From AP-15 sp963755435 (lineage in GTDB: Bacteria; Pseudomonadota; Alphaproteobacteria; ATCC43930; CGMCC-115725): DNA of 64,000 nt. Positions 47,650 to 57,719 of the stretch are shown piece by piece. Made by a program: the position numbers and the translations under genes. The notes below the pieces were generated by a model. That model saw only the letters and a program-made list of their open reading frames with translations. It ran no database searches and was not told the DNA's origin. The stretch's first letter is position 1; every line of letters begins with the position of its first letter. Location: positions 248,001 through 312,000 of the forward strand of contig CAVWJX010000003.1 in NCBI GenBank assembly GCA_963755435.1. Direction: 5' to 3'.

Positions 47650-48132
47650 TTATTCCGCAGCTTGTTTTTCCTCGGCCGGGGCCAACTCATAGCGCTGCAT
47701 GGCAAAGCTGATCGCCTCGTTCCAGCCTCGGCTGCGAATGTCGATCTGTACTTCGTCGGGACCAAGGTATTTCAGGTTGACCGCGTCGCCCATCGGGTTC
47801 GCTTCGGCGCCGCGAGATCTCTTCGGGATCGGCACCGGCGAAAAATTGGCGGCTTCGAGCTCCTTGGCCTTCGCTTGCTCGTCGTCCACATAAAATCCGA
47901 TGTGGTGAATGCCGCGAAGGTCGGAGGTTTGGCCCGGCCCCAGCTTTGGCGCACCAGCATCGCCATACTTCAGAATAGCGAAATAAATGTAGCCGTCGCT
48001 AAGCCACACGCCATTTTCCCCGGTATCGCCAGGCCGGCGATAGAGCTCAGTCAGACCGAAATGTTCCTTGTAGAATTCGGCGGTCTTTGCCGGGTCGTCC
48101 GTTACCAGCGCGATATGCCTGATGCGAGCCAT
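47650..48132 (-). CDS. VOC-family (glyoxalase/dioxygenase fold) protein
   Basis: 160 residues. RIRHIALVTDDPAKTAEFY with His metal ligand, GYIYFAILKYGD and IHHIGFYVDDEQAKAKELE show paired beta-alpha-beta-beta-beta modules. Glu of the third ligand is in PDEVQIDIR only approximately, so activity is uncertain. Located upstream of the NIPSNAP gene in the same direction. Confidence 0.85.
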   Translation of the reverse strand: MARIRHIALVTDDPAKTAEFYKEHFGLTELYRRPGDTGENGVWLSDGYIYFAILKYGDAGAPKLGPGQTSDLRGIHHIGFYVDDEQAKAKELEAANFSPVPIPKRSRGAEANPMGDAVNLKYLGPDEVQIDIRSRGWNEAISFAMQRYELAPAEEKQAAE

Positions 48133-48497
48133 CTGCCATCTCCCTAGGTGCGGGTTGTTGACGAAAAGCGCTTATACTGCTGTGTAGGCTTTGCCCCCGC
48201 TCGCCGTCAAGAACCACACGCGGATTGGGGGAGCGGGGGGTGATCGAGGCCGTTGCAGCCATGCCGACCTCCGCCGACTGGCAAAGTCGTCCTGGCGTTT
48301 CCGCCGGCGATATCGTGCGGAAATCTGTCTTGTTCGTTTGTGCGGCGAGCATAGCAGCAGCGCCCTTGGGCAATAATTTTATAGAGGCAGGCTAGGCGGC
48401 ACCGACCCCCAGCGATCGAACCGCCGGCCAGATCCTGCTCGGCCTGCCGGCCGATCTTTGGTGATTGGGAGGCGGCCGCCCCGGTGCCCTCCCGGCG
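48133..48497. other. Gene-free stretch
   Basis: 365 bp between two minus-strand genes. It should carry the VOC/NIPSNAP promoter near 48133-48250 and the 3' end of the methyltransferase transcript. No hairpin, repeat or coding segment stands out. Confidence 0.4.
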
Positions 48498-49292
48498 TCA
48501 GTCGGGGAGCTTTGGCGCCGCGTCTGCCAGCGGTTTGCGGCCGATGAAGTGGGGGGAGCCGGCGATGATGTAGGCGGTCGGATAATGGCCAATCACGATG
48601 TCTAGATATTTGATCCAGAATAAAGTCCATTTGCCGCAATAGACCACGATCGCGTTTAGCGTATTGCTGTTGAACGATAATAGGATGCCCAGAAACTTGA
48701 TGAAAAGATCGCAAAACGTCGAGGCCGGACCGCGCACCGAGCCGCTGCCGATCTTCTCGAAGCGCGCGCACAATGCCTCGAGGCCCGGCACGCTGAACCG
48801 GTTGTAGTCCTCGGGATCACAATGATATGCGAAGATGAACGGCACGTTGACATAGATGATGCCGCCCGGCCGCAAGATGCGAAACGCCTCCTCAACGACC
48901 CGGTGTGGCGACGGCACATGCTGCAGGACGCTGACGATCATGACGCAATCCGCCGATTGCGACGGGATCTGCGGCATGTTCTGCGCATCGGCAACAATAT
49001 CGACGCCAGGCCCGGGGCTGACGTCGATGCAGGTCACCGTGGCACCCGGCGGCGGGCCGCCGAAATAGCCGGCGCGCGCGCTCTTGGAGCCGATGTCATA
49101 GATGACCGGGCTGGCCGGCAGCAGCTCGTATGGCGACGGCCGGACCGTGGCATATTCAAAGTTTGTCGAAGGAGGGTCCGGCAGACGGTGATAGATCCGG
49201 CGCAGCCAGCGCCCAACCGCGGTCGGTGGCGCAGCTTCGGCGGGTTTACCGGGCGATCGCGATCGCCCTCGCGTTTTCGCTAGCCGTGACAT
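48498..49292 (-). CDS. SAM-dependent methyltransferase (class I)
   Basis: 264 residues from ATG 49292 (weak GAGAG site). Motif I is VIYDIGSKSARAGYFGG-like (YDIGSKSARAG), the acid after strand 2 is in TCIDVSPGPGVDIVADA, motif post-I ends at SADCVMIVSVLQHVPSP, and RILRPGGIIYVNVP is motif III. A hydrophobic C-terminal section (FIKFLGILLSFNSNTLNAI, WIKYLDIVIG) suggests association with the membrane; such enzymes often act on lipid or sugar carriers. Target unknown. Confidence 0.85.
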   Translation of the reverse strand: MSRLAKTRGRSRSPGKPAEAAPPTAVGRWLRRIYHRLPDPPSTNFEYATVRPSPYELLPASPVIYDIGSKSARAGYFGGPPPGATVTCIDVSPGPGVDIVADAQNMPQIPSQSADCVMIVSVLQHVPSPHRVVEEAFRILRPGGIIYVNVPFIFAYHCDPEDYNRFSVPGLEALCARFEKIGSGSVRGPASTFCDLFIKFLGILLSFNSNTLNAIVVYCGKWTLFWIKYLDIVIGHYPTAYIIAGSPHFIGRKPLADAAPKLPD

Positions 49293-49435
49293 ACATTGCT
49301 GCTCTCGCCGGTTTGGCGCGGCAACCATAACAGCCGCGGGCCTCGGTAGGAATCCTCCGCGGCCGATCGGGCGAGAACAGGAAGGCGGAGCAATGGCGAG
49401 CGGGGTCAACCCCAGCCGCGTCGAGGGAGGGTGCG

Positions 49436-49771
49436 ATGAAGCGTGTCGCCCGCATGGGCGGTGTCGTTGCCGCGGCGGTTTGCGCGGCGTTGCTGCCGGC
49501 TTGTTCCGATGTCAGATCCGATCCGCCGGGGTCCCACGCGGCCGCCGCGGTGGCGCCTTATCCGCCGCCGCCAATGCGCGCCGAGATTCCGCCGCTCGCC
49601 CAATCGGCTAATGCGCTGTGGCTGGTCGGCCATTGGAGCTGGGATCGGACAAGATACGCTTGGACACCCGGCCGCTATGTGCGGCGCCCGACGCCGACCG
49701 CCAACTGGTTACAAGGCTACTGGCAGCAGCAGCCCGGCGGCTGGGTGTGGGTCGAGGGGCACTGGACCTGA
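49436..49771 (+). CDS. Small lipoprotein with YXWGXW-type repeats
   Basis: 111 residues. A lipobox LLPAC ends the signal peptide. The C-terminal half consists of aromatic repeats WLVGHWSWDRTRYAWTPGRY and WLQGYWQQQPGGWVWVEGHW, the pattern of BcpO-type or YXWGXW lipoproteins thought to sit at the outer membrane. Start ATG 49436 follows GAGGGAGG. The next gene is a paralogue. Confidence 0.85.
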   Translation: MKRVARMGGVVAAAVCAALLPACSDVRSDPPGSHAAAAVAPYPPPPMRAEIPPLAQSANALWLVGHWSWDRTRYAWTPGRYVRRPTPTANWLQGYWQQQPGGWVWVEGHWT

Positions 49772-49935
49772 GAACGCCCGCAATCCCGTCCTCGATCGGC
49801 GAACGGCAGCCCGGGCCGCCCCGCATTGCGCGCGAGAGTGGGGCGCGCTCGCGGGAATGATCATCCACCGCTTGTGTTCACGCCACAGAAGCAGCGATCG
49901 GCTATCGCCCGCTGTGCAGAACTGTGGAGGATTGG

Positions 49936-50571
49936 ATGCAATATCTCGGTCGGGTCGTTGGCGTCGCCGCTCTCGCCTTGGGCACCACCGCGCTGGTCGG
50001 CTGCTACGCGCCGCCGCCACCACCGCCGCCGGTAGCCGCCGTCACCCCTGGTCAGGCGGTCGCACCCTATCCGCCGCCGGCCTATCCGCCGGTCGCGGAG
50101 GCGAGCCCCGTGACCCCGGGCTACACGTCGCCCAACTATCCAGCCGCGCGTTATCCGTCGGTCGCCGCGGCGACGCCGACTTCGCCCAGCTACCCGTCGC
50201 CGGCGTACACCTCGCATAGCTATCCGCCGGTCGCCGAGGCGGCGCCGACACCGCTGACCCCGCCTTCCCACACCTACGCCGGGCCGCAATACGGGTCGAC
50301 CGGATCGGTCGCGATGGCGCCGAGCAGTGCCGGGACGACGAGCCTGGCGGCTCCCTACGCCCCGCCGCCACCGCGGGTCGAAGCTCCGCCGCCGGCGCCC
50401 TCGCCGCTGGCAATGTGGCAGGCCGGTCATTGGAGCTGGAATGGCGCACAATTTTCCTGGACGCCGGGCCATTATGTCGAACGCCCGTCGGCGAACGCCA
50501 CTTGGATGCCGGGCCGCTGGCAGCAGGGGCCGGCCGGCTGGACCTGGATCAACGGGTACTGGGCGGGCTGA
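49936..50571 (+). CDS. Larger YXWGXW-repeat lipoprotein with Pro/Tyr-rich stalk
   Basis: 211 residues. Signal peptide with lipobox LVGC, then ~110 residues of repeated PSYPSPAYTS / PAYPPVAEAS-type blocks, then the same WQAGHWSWNGAQFSWTPGHY and WMPGRWQQGPAGWTWINGYW domain as its neighbour. It looks like a lifted version of the smaller paralogue: the stalk could span peptidoglycan or extend from the membrane. ATG 49936 follows GTGGAGGATTGG. The region after its stop begins the large direct repeat. Confidence 0.85.
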   Translation: MQYLGRVVGVAALALGTTALVGCYAPPPPPPPVAAVTPGQAVAPYPPPAYPPVAEASPVTPGYTSPNYPAARYPSVAAATPTSPSYPSPAYTSHSYPPVAEAAPTPLTPPSHTYAGPQYGSTGSVAMAPSSAGTTSLAAPYAPPPPRVEAPPPAPSPLAMWQAGHWSWNGAQFSWTPGHYVERPSANATWMPGRWQQGPAGWTWINGYWAG

Positions 50572-50788
50572 GCCACCGGGCGCGGTGTCGGCGCGGTCCC
50601 TTCAGCCGGTGCCGGCGAGCGCCAGGTCGATCAACGGCAATAGCGCCGGGGCGGTCAGGAGGCCGCCCTCGAGGGTCTCGGCGTGACTGAGCCAGGCGAC
50701 CTCAGCGGCGTCGTCGCCGGCGATCCCTTCGCCGTTGCGCCAAATGCCGCGCACCGCGATCAGCGTGTAGTGGTAGCGCACCCGGCCC
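50572..50788. repeat. Direct repeat, copy 1
   Basis: About 215 bp, roughly 95% identical to 53134-53355. It starts right after the lipoprotein stop (GCCACCGGGCGCGG) and contains the 3' part of a NUDIX gene on the minus strand. Homology ends after CTCCGGGTC near 50788. Confidence 0.85.
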
Positions 50789-50790
50789 TC
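50602..50790 (-). pseudogene. Truncated NUDIX hydrolase fragment
   Basis: The last ~62 codons of a NUDIX-family protein: GRVRYHYTLIAVRG, GDDAAEVAWLSHAET and LTAPALLPLIDLALAGTG. The NUDIX box itself is absent because homology stops near 50790. The fuller copy is at 53165-53611. It is non-functional but its frame is intact, which lets it serve as a reference for the frame of the other copy. Confidence 0.8.
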
Positions 50791-51008
50791 CGGGTCGCCA
50801 GGAAAATGCCGAATTTGAGACCGCGTGGAGCCATGTCCCTCGCCCTTCAAGCGGCGACGCCGTACAGCCGTCTCGCGGGTGGCCGGCATGGTACGACGAT
50901 CGGCCCGGCGTCGATCGCGCGGTTGGCATCGCACGCCCGGTAGCCGAGCCCGCCGATCAGCTTCGTATTTTCGCCGGCGGTGTCGTGCCCTTATTCCAAG
51001 GTATCCGG

Positions 51009-51022
51009 TTGATTTAAATCAA
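51009..51022 (+). promoter_or_regulatory. FNR/FixK-type binding site
   Basis: TTGATTTAAATCAA is a perfect 14-bp palindrome matching the FNR/FixK consensus TTGAT-N4-ATCAA. It lies 54 bp before the ATG at 51077, a position suited to activation or repression of that gene under low oxygen. Confidence 0.6.
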
Positions 51023-51076
51023 AGTGCGTCAAAGGCGCGTCGGCTAATTTCCGCATGGTTCGAAAGGAGAGACGCA

Positions 51077-52772
51077 ATGCGGATAATCGCGCTTGGGCTC
51101 AGCATTTGTTCGGCGCTTGCATTTACCAGCGCATACGCGCAATCAACCGCATGGCAGACGATCGTCAATAATGGCGACGTAATGCCCGGAACAACCGTCC
51201 CGTTCAACAGCTACAATCAGCCATCCGTCAATGCCAAAGGTTTGGTTGTGTTACGCGCTCGCAGCAAGGGTGCTGAAGGCGGAGGCGGTGAAGACACCCC
51301 CGCAGCAGGCGGCGGTGGCGGCGGTGGGTCGGGAGGCGGCCAGCCGATCCATGGCATCTATGAACGTGATATGTCGAAGAGTGGCAACCCGATCGTCCGC
51401 ATTTTCGACAAGACAACCCTTGTGCCAGCACCGAATAATACTGGCGTCACCTTCACCGAATTCCCATCCTTTCCAAGGATGGACATTGCGACGAATATGA
51501 TCGCAACGCGAGGCAACTCGCAGCCGGTGTGGGAGTACGCGCTGCCTGACGGCACCACGACAAAAGCTGGCACTGCGGGAATTTTCATGGACAATGGACG
51601 CGGATCGTTCACGTCGATGACCCTTCTCGGTGCGGTTCCTGGCTTCTCCTATTATCAAGTTCCTGATGCACCCGCCGTTGGTATAAAATTCGACGTGTTT
51701 CCCGGTGCGCCGGCAGCTACAGATCATTATACTGCATTCAAGGGCAACTGGACCGACCCGAGCGGCAACAGTCAAACCGGCGTCTACTACCGCATTGCAG
51801 GAGCGGGCAGCACCAGACCGGCGTATCGCATCGCCGATACGAGTGCGCTCATTCCCGGCACAGCGACGCCATTCGGTTCGACTGCACCGCCGAGCGCCGT
51901 TCGCGACGTTCTGGTATTCGTCGGGCTTGACAACGAGGACAAGCCAACTTTTGGCGGCATCTACAGTGCCCATTTTGAACCGAATCCGCCGCTGAAGACG
52001 CTAGTCACGATCGGCGAGGCGGTGCCCGGGATTTCCGGCGCGACCCTCAATAAGATCGGTGAAGGTCTATCCTTCGACGGGCGCTATGTCGCATTTTTGG
52101 GGCGCCTGGGGCACGGAGACGCGAAATATTACGCTTATTTGTCCGTCTTCGGGCAACAAGGCGCTCTTGCAGTATTGCAACACTACATACCCCAATGGCT
52201 TTGACACAACCGAACCTGTAAACCAAGGCATCTTCATCGTCGATACGGCGACCAAGAAGTTGAGCATGGTGGCACGGACTGGTGGACTGGCCGCGGATAA
52301 CTTCTATAATTTCATCTACTGGACTTTCTCGGGAAAGCCCCCAGGACAAGGGGGTTCGCAGGAAGAAGGTAGTGAGCCGCCACGCTGGCGCTCGTCGGCG
52401 TTCACTGCGCTTAGCAGTGCAAACGGCAGCTACATGGTTGGCTTCAAAGCAACAAAAAACATCATCACCCAGGATGCCCCTGCGGTCCAAGGTATCTATG
52501 TTGCCTCGGGACGCAATCCTTCTCTCGCCTCGCATCTGACCGTCGTCGATACCACTACCCCTGCTGAACAGATCGATATGGATGCCAATGCGACACTGCT
52601 CGGTTCGACGACACCGCTGGTAGTCAGTTCAGTGGGGGTTGAACGGGATGGTTTCCGCAATGGTCATCTGGCCCTGGCGATCTCGATGACGAATGCCGAT
52701 GCGTCTGTCAGTTGGGCAGGGCTTTACATGACTGATATCTCTCCCAAGACAAATAGGCGTTGGCGCCGGTAG
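51077..52772 (+). pseudogene. Secreted DUF7453-like repeat protein, frameshifted once
   Basis: ATG 51077 follows AAAGGAGAG. Signal peptide ALGLSICSALAFTSAYAQS. The mature part has repeats of the type IVNNGDVMPGTTVPFNSYNQPS, seen again as IADTSALIPGTATPFGSTAPPS and VGEAVPG-like, each ~100 residues and probably beta-propeller blades. A Gly/Ser/Asp-rich insert follows the first repeat. Five T at 52094-52098 give a stop at 52204; removing one T rejoins VAFWGAWGTETRN and a 564-residue protein. Function unknown; an FNR-like box and a terminator bracket the gene, suggesting a free-standing unit. Confidence 0.7.
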
Positions 52773-52784
52773 CTGACTTTTAGA

Positions 52785-52803
52785 GGGGCGGTTGAACCGC
52801 CCC
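52785..52803 (+). terminator. Rho-independent-like terminator
   Basis: GGGGCGG (52785-52791), loop TTGAA, CCGCCCC (52797-52803), then CCGGTTTATT. It sits 12 bp past the stop of the secreted-protein gene. The rest of 52804-53133 has no credible gene except a short echo of a lipoprotein start at ~53099. Confidence 0.6.
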
Positions 52804-53133
52804 CGGTTTATTCGCTGGATGGGCAGGATTGTTCAGGATTCTCGTGCTGATCTGATCCTGCTCGACCGGCAACTTGCCGATGTGTTCGGCCGCCGCCTGA
52901 CGGCGGTCCTTTGCTTTTGAAATGCTCATTGAAATGCTCAACAAGCGGCGAGCACGCATTTATACCAATCGCCGGCGCAGATCGGCTCAAAGATAACGAC
53001 TGCCGCGCCCGGCTGGAATGACCGGCCGGCAGGCGAGAAGAGGAAAGCTAAGTGGAGGGTCAGCGGGATCAACCTGCGCCGGGTCGAGGGCGGTTTCGAT
53101 GCTGCGTTTCGACCGCATCGCCGGGCTGCCTGT

Positions 53134-53355
53134 CGCCACCGGGCGCGGTGCCGGAGCGGTCAGCTCAGCCGGTGCCGGCGAGCGCCAGGTCGATCAACGG
53201 CAATAGCGCCGGGGCGGTCAGGAGGCCGCCCTCGACGATCTCGGCGTGACTGAGCCAGGCGACCTCAGCGGCGTCGTCGCCGGCGATGCCCTTCGCCGTT
53301 GCGCCAAGTGCCGCGCACCGCGATCAGCGCGTAGTGGTAGCGCACCCGGCCCTCC
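53134..53355. repeat. Direct repeat, copy 2
   Basis: Matches 50572-50788. It begins with the same GCCACCGGGCGCGG that follows the second lipoprotein gene and continues through the 3' half of the NUDIX gene. Compared with copy 1 it carries one extra G at 53288. Confidence 0.85.
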
Positions 53356-53611
53356 GGGTCCCGATCGATCGTGTCGATCACGGTCAGCACGCCGGCGGGC
53401 TCGGCGACGACGCTGGTTTCTTCGAGCAGCTCGCGCATCGCGCCCTCGGCGACGGTCTCGCCCAATTCGAGCACCCCGCCGGGAAAACCCCAGCGCCCGG
53501 CCAGAGGCGGGTGGGCGCGCCGCACCACCAGCGCGCGCGGGCCGCGCAACACCACCGCCAGTACCCCGACGATCGGCCGGTCGGGATAATGGCGGGCCCC
53601 TCTGCCGACAC
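53165..53611 (-). pseudogene. NUDIX hydrolase, two frame breaks
   Basis: The central frame reads PIVGVLAVVLRGPRALVVRR, then GRWGFPGGVLELGETVAEG and ELLEETSVV, an almost complete NUDIX box (G..5..E..7..REXXEE). The extra G at 53288 breaks the C-terminus relative to the intact fragment at 50602. A missing base near 53591-53600 separates the GTG start region (MSAEGP) from the box. Corrected length is ~148 residues. Typical substrates are NDP-sugars or oxidised nucleotides. The large open frame that continues upstream through thiC on this strand is fortuitous. Confidence 0.65.
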
Positions 53612-53626
53612 GTCGCGCCTGCGATG

Positions 53627-53651
53627 CCCTCCCCCGGCGCGCTGGGGAGGG
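53627..53651 (-). terminator. Hairpin after thiC
   Basis: CCCTCCCC (53627-53634), nine-base loop, GGGGAGGG (53644-53651). It lies 14 bp past the thiC stop. No T-run follows, so factor-independent termination is uncertain. Confidence 0.35.
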
Positions 53652-53665
53652 GAAGGTTGCGAGGC

Positions 53666-55528
<1,863 letters not shown>

Positions 55529-55607
55529 CGTCGATCTCCGTGGCACCGGTTGAACGGAGATCCGGAGGTAACCCGCGAAAGAGGAGGTCGGCCGCGGCCG
55601 AATGGTT

Positions 55608-55726
55608 CCTGTCCCTACGCCGGCACGACCCGGATCAGGTTCGAAGGGTTTGCGCGCCCCGCTACCGGCTCCGGATCGGAGCGGTCGGGTCGGCGGCATC
55701 TCAGCCCCCTGACGGGGCACCCCTTG
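55608..55726 (-). promoter_or_regulatory. TPP riboswitch (THI element)
   Basis: On the minus strand the leader contains the THI box core: GGGGTGCCC, then GGCTGAGATG, then the second half ACCCTTCGAACCTGATCCGG followed by GTAGGGA. These are the two pyrimidine- and pyrophosphate-sensing helices of the TPP aptamer. It lies 80-200 bases before thiC and should shut off expression when TPP is plentiful. Confidence 0.93.
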
Positions 55727-55850
55727 GACCGGGACGGATTATCCACAGAGTGACACGGCGTCGTCAAGTTCGGCGCGCGCCGAACCGGCCTGGTTTCGCA
55801 TCGGCGGGATCTGCTCTAGGTTTCGCCGGTTGATTGTAGCGGGATCGGGT

Positions 55851-56363
55851 ATGACCTTGCGGTTGCGTCGAGACGGCGGGCGGGCAGCGGCCGTGATCTT
55901 CAGCGCGATGCTGCTGGCCGGCGGCGGCGCCCGAAGTGCCTGCGCCCAGACCTTGTCGCCGGGTGGGGCAGCGGCGGCGGCGTTGCCCTAGACCGGGCCA
56001 GGGATCGGGATCGCGGCGCTGGGCGGCTGGAGCACTAACCCGACCACCGAGTTTGCCGCCGAAAGCGGTGCCGAGTTTCACCGCTTCGACACCTTGGGGA
56101 GCGGCGGCGGCGGTCTGGCGAGCTTCGGCTACGATTGGCGGCTGCAAGGGAACCGCCTGATCGCCGGCATCGTCGGCAACATCGGCTTTCTGCACGATTC
56201 GGGCGGCCAGGTGTTTCGGACGACAACGAATCTCACCGGATCGGGCCAGGCACGTCTGGGTTTTGCGGCCAGCCCGGCGCTGCTGCTTTTATGGGGAGAG
56301 CGGCGTCGCCTTTGCCAATGAGGCGGTCAGCTTCGAGCTGGGCCGCTGGCTGCCGCTCTGTCG
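55851..56363 (+). pseudogene. Truncated outer-membrane beta-barrel protein
   Basis: ATG 55851 with a signal peptide (AAVIFSAMLLAGGGARSACA). In-frame TAG at 55989-55991 interrupts the head; then GIGIAALGGWSTNPTTEF, GYDWRLQGNRLIAGIVGNIG and SGQARLGFAASPALLL follow, resembling Opa/OmpX-like porin proteins of rhizobia. The TTTT at 56287-56290 is one base too long; with three T the frame continues YGESGVAFANEAV. The last barrel strands are missing: the sequence meets the stop of the convergent L,D-transpeptidase gene. A true pseudogene. Confidence 0.65.
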
Positions 56364-56948
56364 TTACTGGATAGCGATCGTGCTGCCGGGGCCGAGCAGC
56401 GGCATCAGGCCGATCAGCACCTCGCGTTCGACCGCGATGCAGCCGGCGGTCGGCGAGAAATCCGGCCGTGCGATGTGCAGAAAGATGGCGCTGCCAGCGC
56501 CGGGGACGACCGGATCGAGGTTGTAGCCGATCACCACCAGGAGATCGTAGACCCCGTCCTTGAGCCACATCGGCTCGGCGTGGGCGGGGTAGGGCAGGGT
56601 CGTGAGGCGGTTGTAATGGGGGTCGGCCGGGTCGTCGACCCAGGCATCGTCCGGCGACAAGGCGCGCATTGGCAACCCCGAGCGGGGCGGCGACATCCGA
56701 TCCGCCCGATAGAACCCCGAGACCAGCGGATAGATGCCGGCCGGGGTGGCGCCGTCGCCCTCGTTCTTGTTCTTGGCCAGGGTCACGCCGGCGCGCCCGA
56801 CCGCGGCCCGAGCGCTGCCGCCTGGCCACAGTACCAGGCTGCCCCGGTATTCGAGGTTTTGACCGTCTGCCACAGCTGCCTTAGCCAAGCCCGCTGCCCA
56901 GAGTGCCGCCGGGAGCGTCAGCAAGCCCCGACGCGCGATCGGCATCAT
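56364..56948 (-). CDS. L,D-transpeptidase-family protein (YkuD type)
   Basis: 194 residues from ATG 56948. A twin-Arg-like leader (RRGLLTLPAALWAAGLA) and signal peptide precede the catalytic domain. The active site motif is IFLHIARPDFSPTAGCIAVE, with catalytic Cys and the preceding His. The protein is of the short 'L,D-transpeptidase-like, YkuD subset' length. It should act in the periplasm on peptidoglycan cross-links or lipoprotein attachment. It is just downstream of phaB with a 16-bp gap. Confidence 0.85.
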   Translation of the reverse strand: MMPIARRGLLTLPAALWAAGLAKAAVADGQNLEYRGSLVLWPGGSARAAVGRAGVTLAKNKNEGDGATPAGIYPLVSGFYRADRMSPPRSGLPMRALSPDDAWVDDPADPHYNRLTTLPYPAHAEPMWLKDGVYDLLVVIGYNLDPVVPGAGSAIFLHIARPDFSPTAGCIAVEREVLIGLMPLLGPGSTIAIQ

Positions 56949-56964
56949 CGATCCGGGTCTCGGC

Positions 56965-57687
56965 TCAATACATGTGCTGCCCGCCATTGACCGAAAGGGT
57001 CGAGCCGGTGATGAAATCGGCATCGTCGGCGACCAGGAACAACACGGTGCGGGCGATGTCCTCGGCCTTGCCGAGCCGGCCGACCGGGATCCGTGCGATG
57101 ATCTTTTCGAGGACCTCGGGCGGCACCGCGCGCACCATCTCGGTGTCGACATAGCCGGGCGCCACCGCGTTGACGGTGATCCCGCGCGCCGCCCCCTCCT
57201 GCGCCAAAGCCTTGGTAAAGCCGTGAATCCCCGATTTGGCGGCGGCGTAGTTGACTTGGCCATATTGCCCGGCCTGGCCGTTGACCGAGCCGATATTGAC
57301 GATCCGGCCAAAGCCGCGCGCCCGCATCCCTTCGATGACCGCCCTCGACATGTTGAAGCATGAGGAAAGATTGGTCTGGATCACCGCGTCCCACTGCTCG
57401 AAGCTCATCCGGTGCATCGTCGCGTCGCGGGTGATGCCGGCATTGTTGATCAGGATCTCGACCGGCCCGAGCGCCGCCTCGATCGCCTTCACGCCTTCGG
57501 CACAGGCCTGGAAGTCGGCGACATCGAATTTGAACACCGGAATGCCGGTTTCGGCTTTGAGCTGCTGTGCCGCCGCGTCGTTACCGGCATAGCTCGCCGC
57601 CACCCGATGACCCGCGTTCGCCAGCGCTGTCGAGATCGCCCGGCCGATGCCGCGGGTTCCGCCGGTGACCACCGCCACCCTCGCCAT
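56965..57687 (-). CDS. phaB: Acetoacetyl-CoA reductase
   Basis: 240 residues; NADPH-dependent SDR that makes (R)-3-hydroxybutyryl-CoA for polyhydroxybutyrate. TGGTRGIGRAIS, NNAGITRD, INIGSVNGQAGQYGQ (read GSVNGQAGQYGQVNYAAAK) with Ser/Tyr/Lys, and the FabG-like ending. The GQAGQYGQ segment separates PhaB from FabG. Lies directly after phaA in the same direction. Confidence 0.95.
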   Translation of the reverse strand: MARVAVVTGGTRGIGRAISTALANAGHRVAASYAGNDAAAQQLKAETGIPVFKFDVADFQACAEGVKAIEAALGPVEILINNAGITRDATMHRMSFEQWDAVIQTNLSSCFNMSRAVIEGMRARGFGRIVNIGSVNGQAGQYGQVNYAAAKSGIHGFTKALAQEGAARGITVNAVAPGYVDTEMVRAVPPEVLEKIIARIPVGRLGKAEDIARTVLFLVADDADFITGSTLSVNGGQHMY

Positions 57688-57719
57688 GCGCTCCTCCCTA
57701 TGGATTTTGCTCTCCCGCG

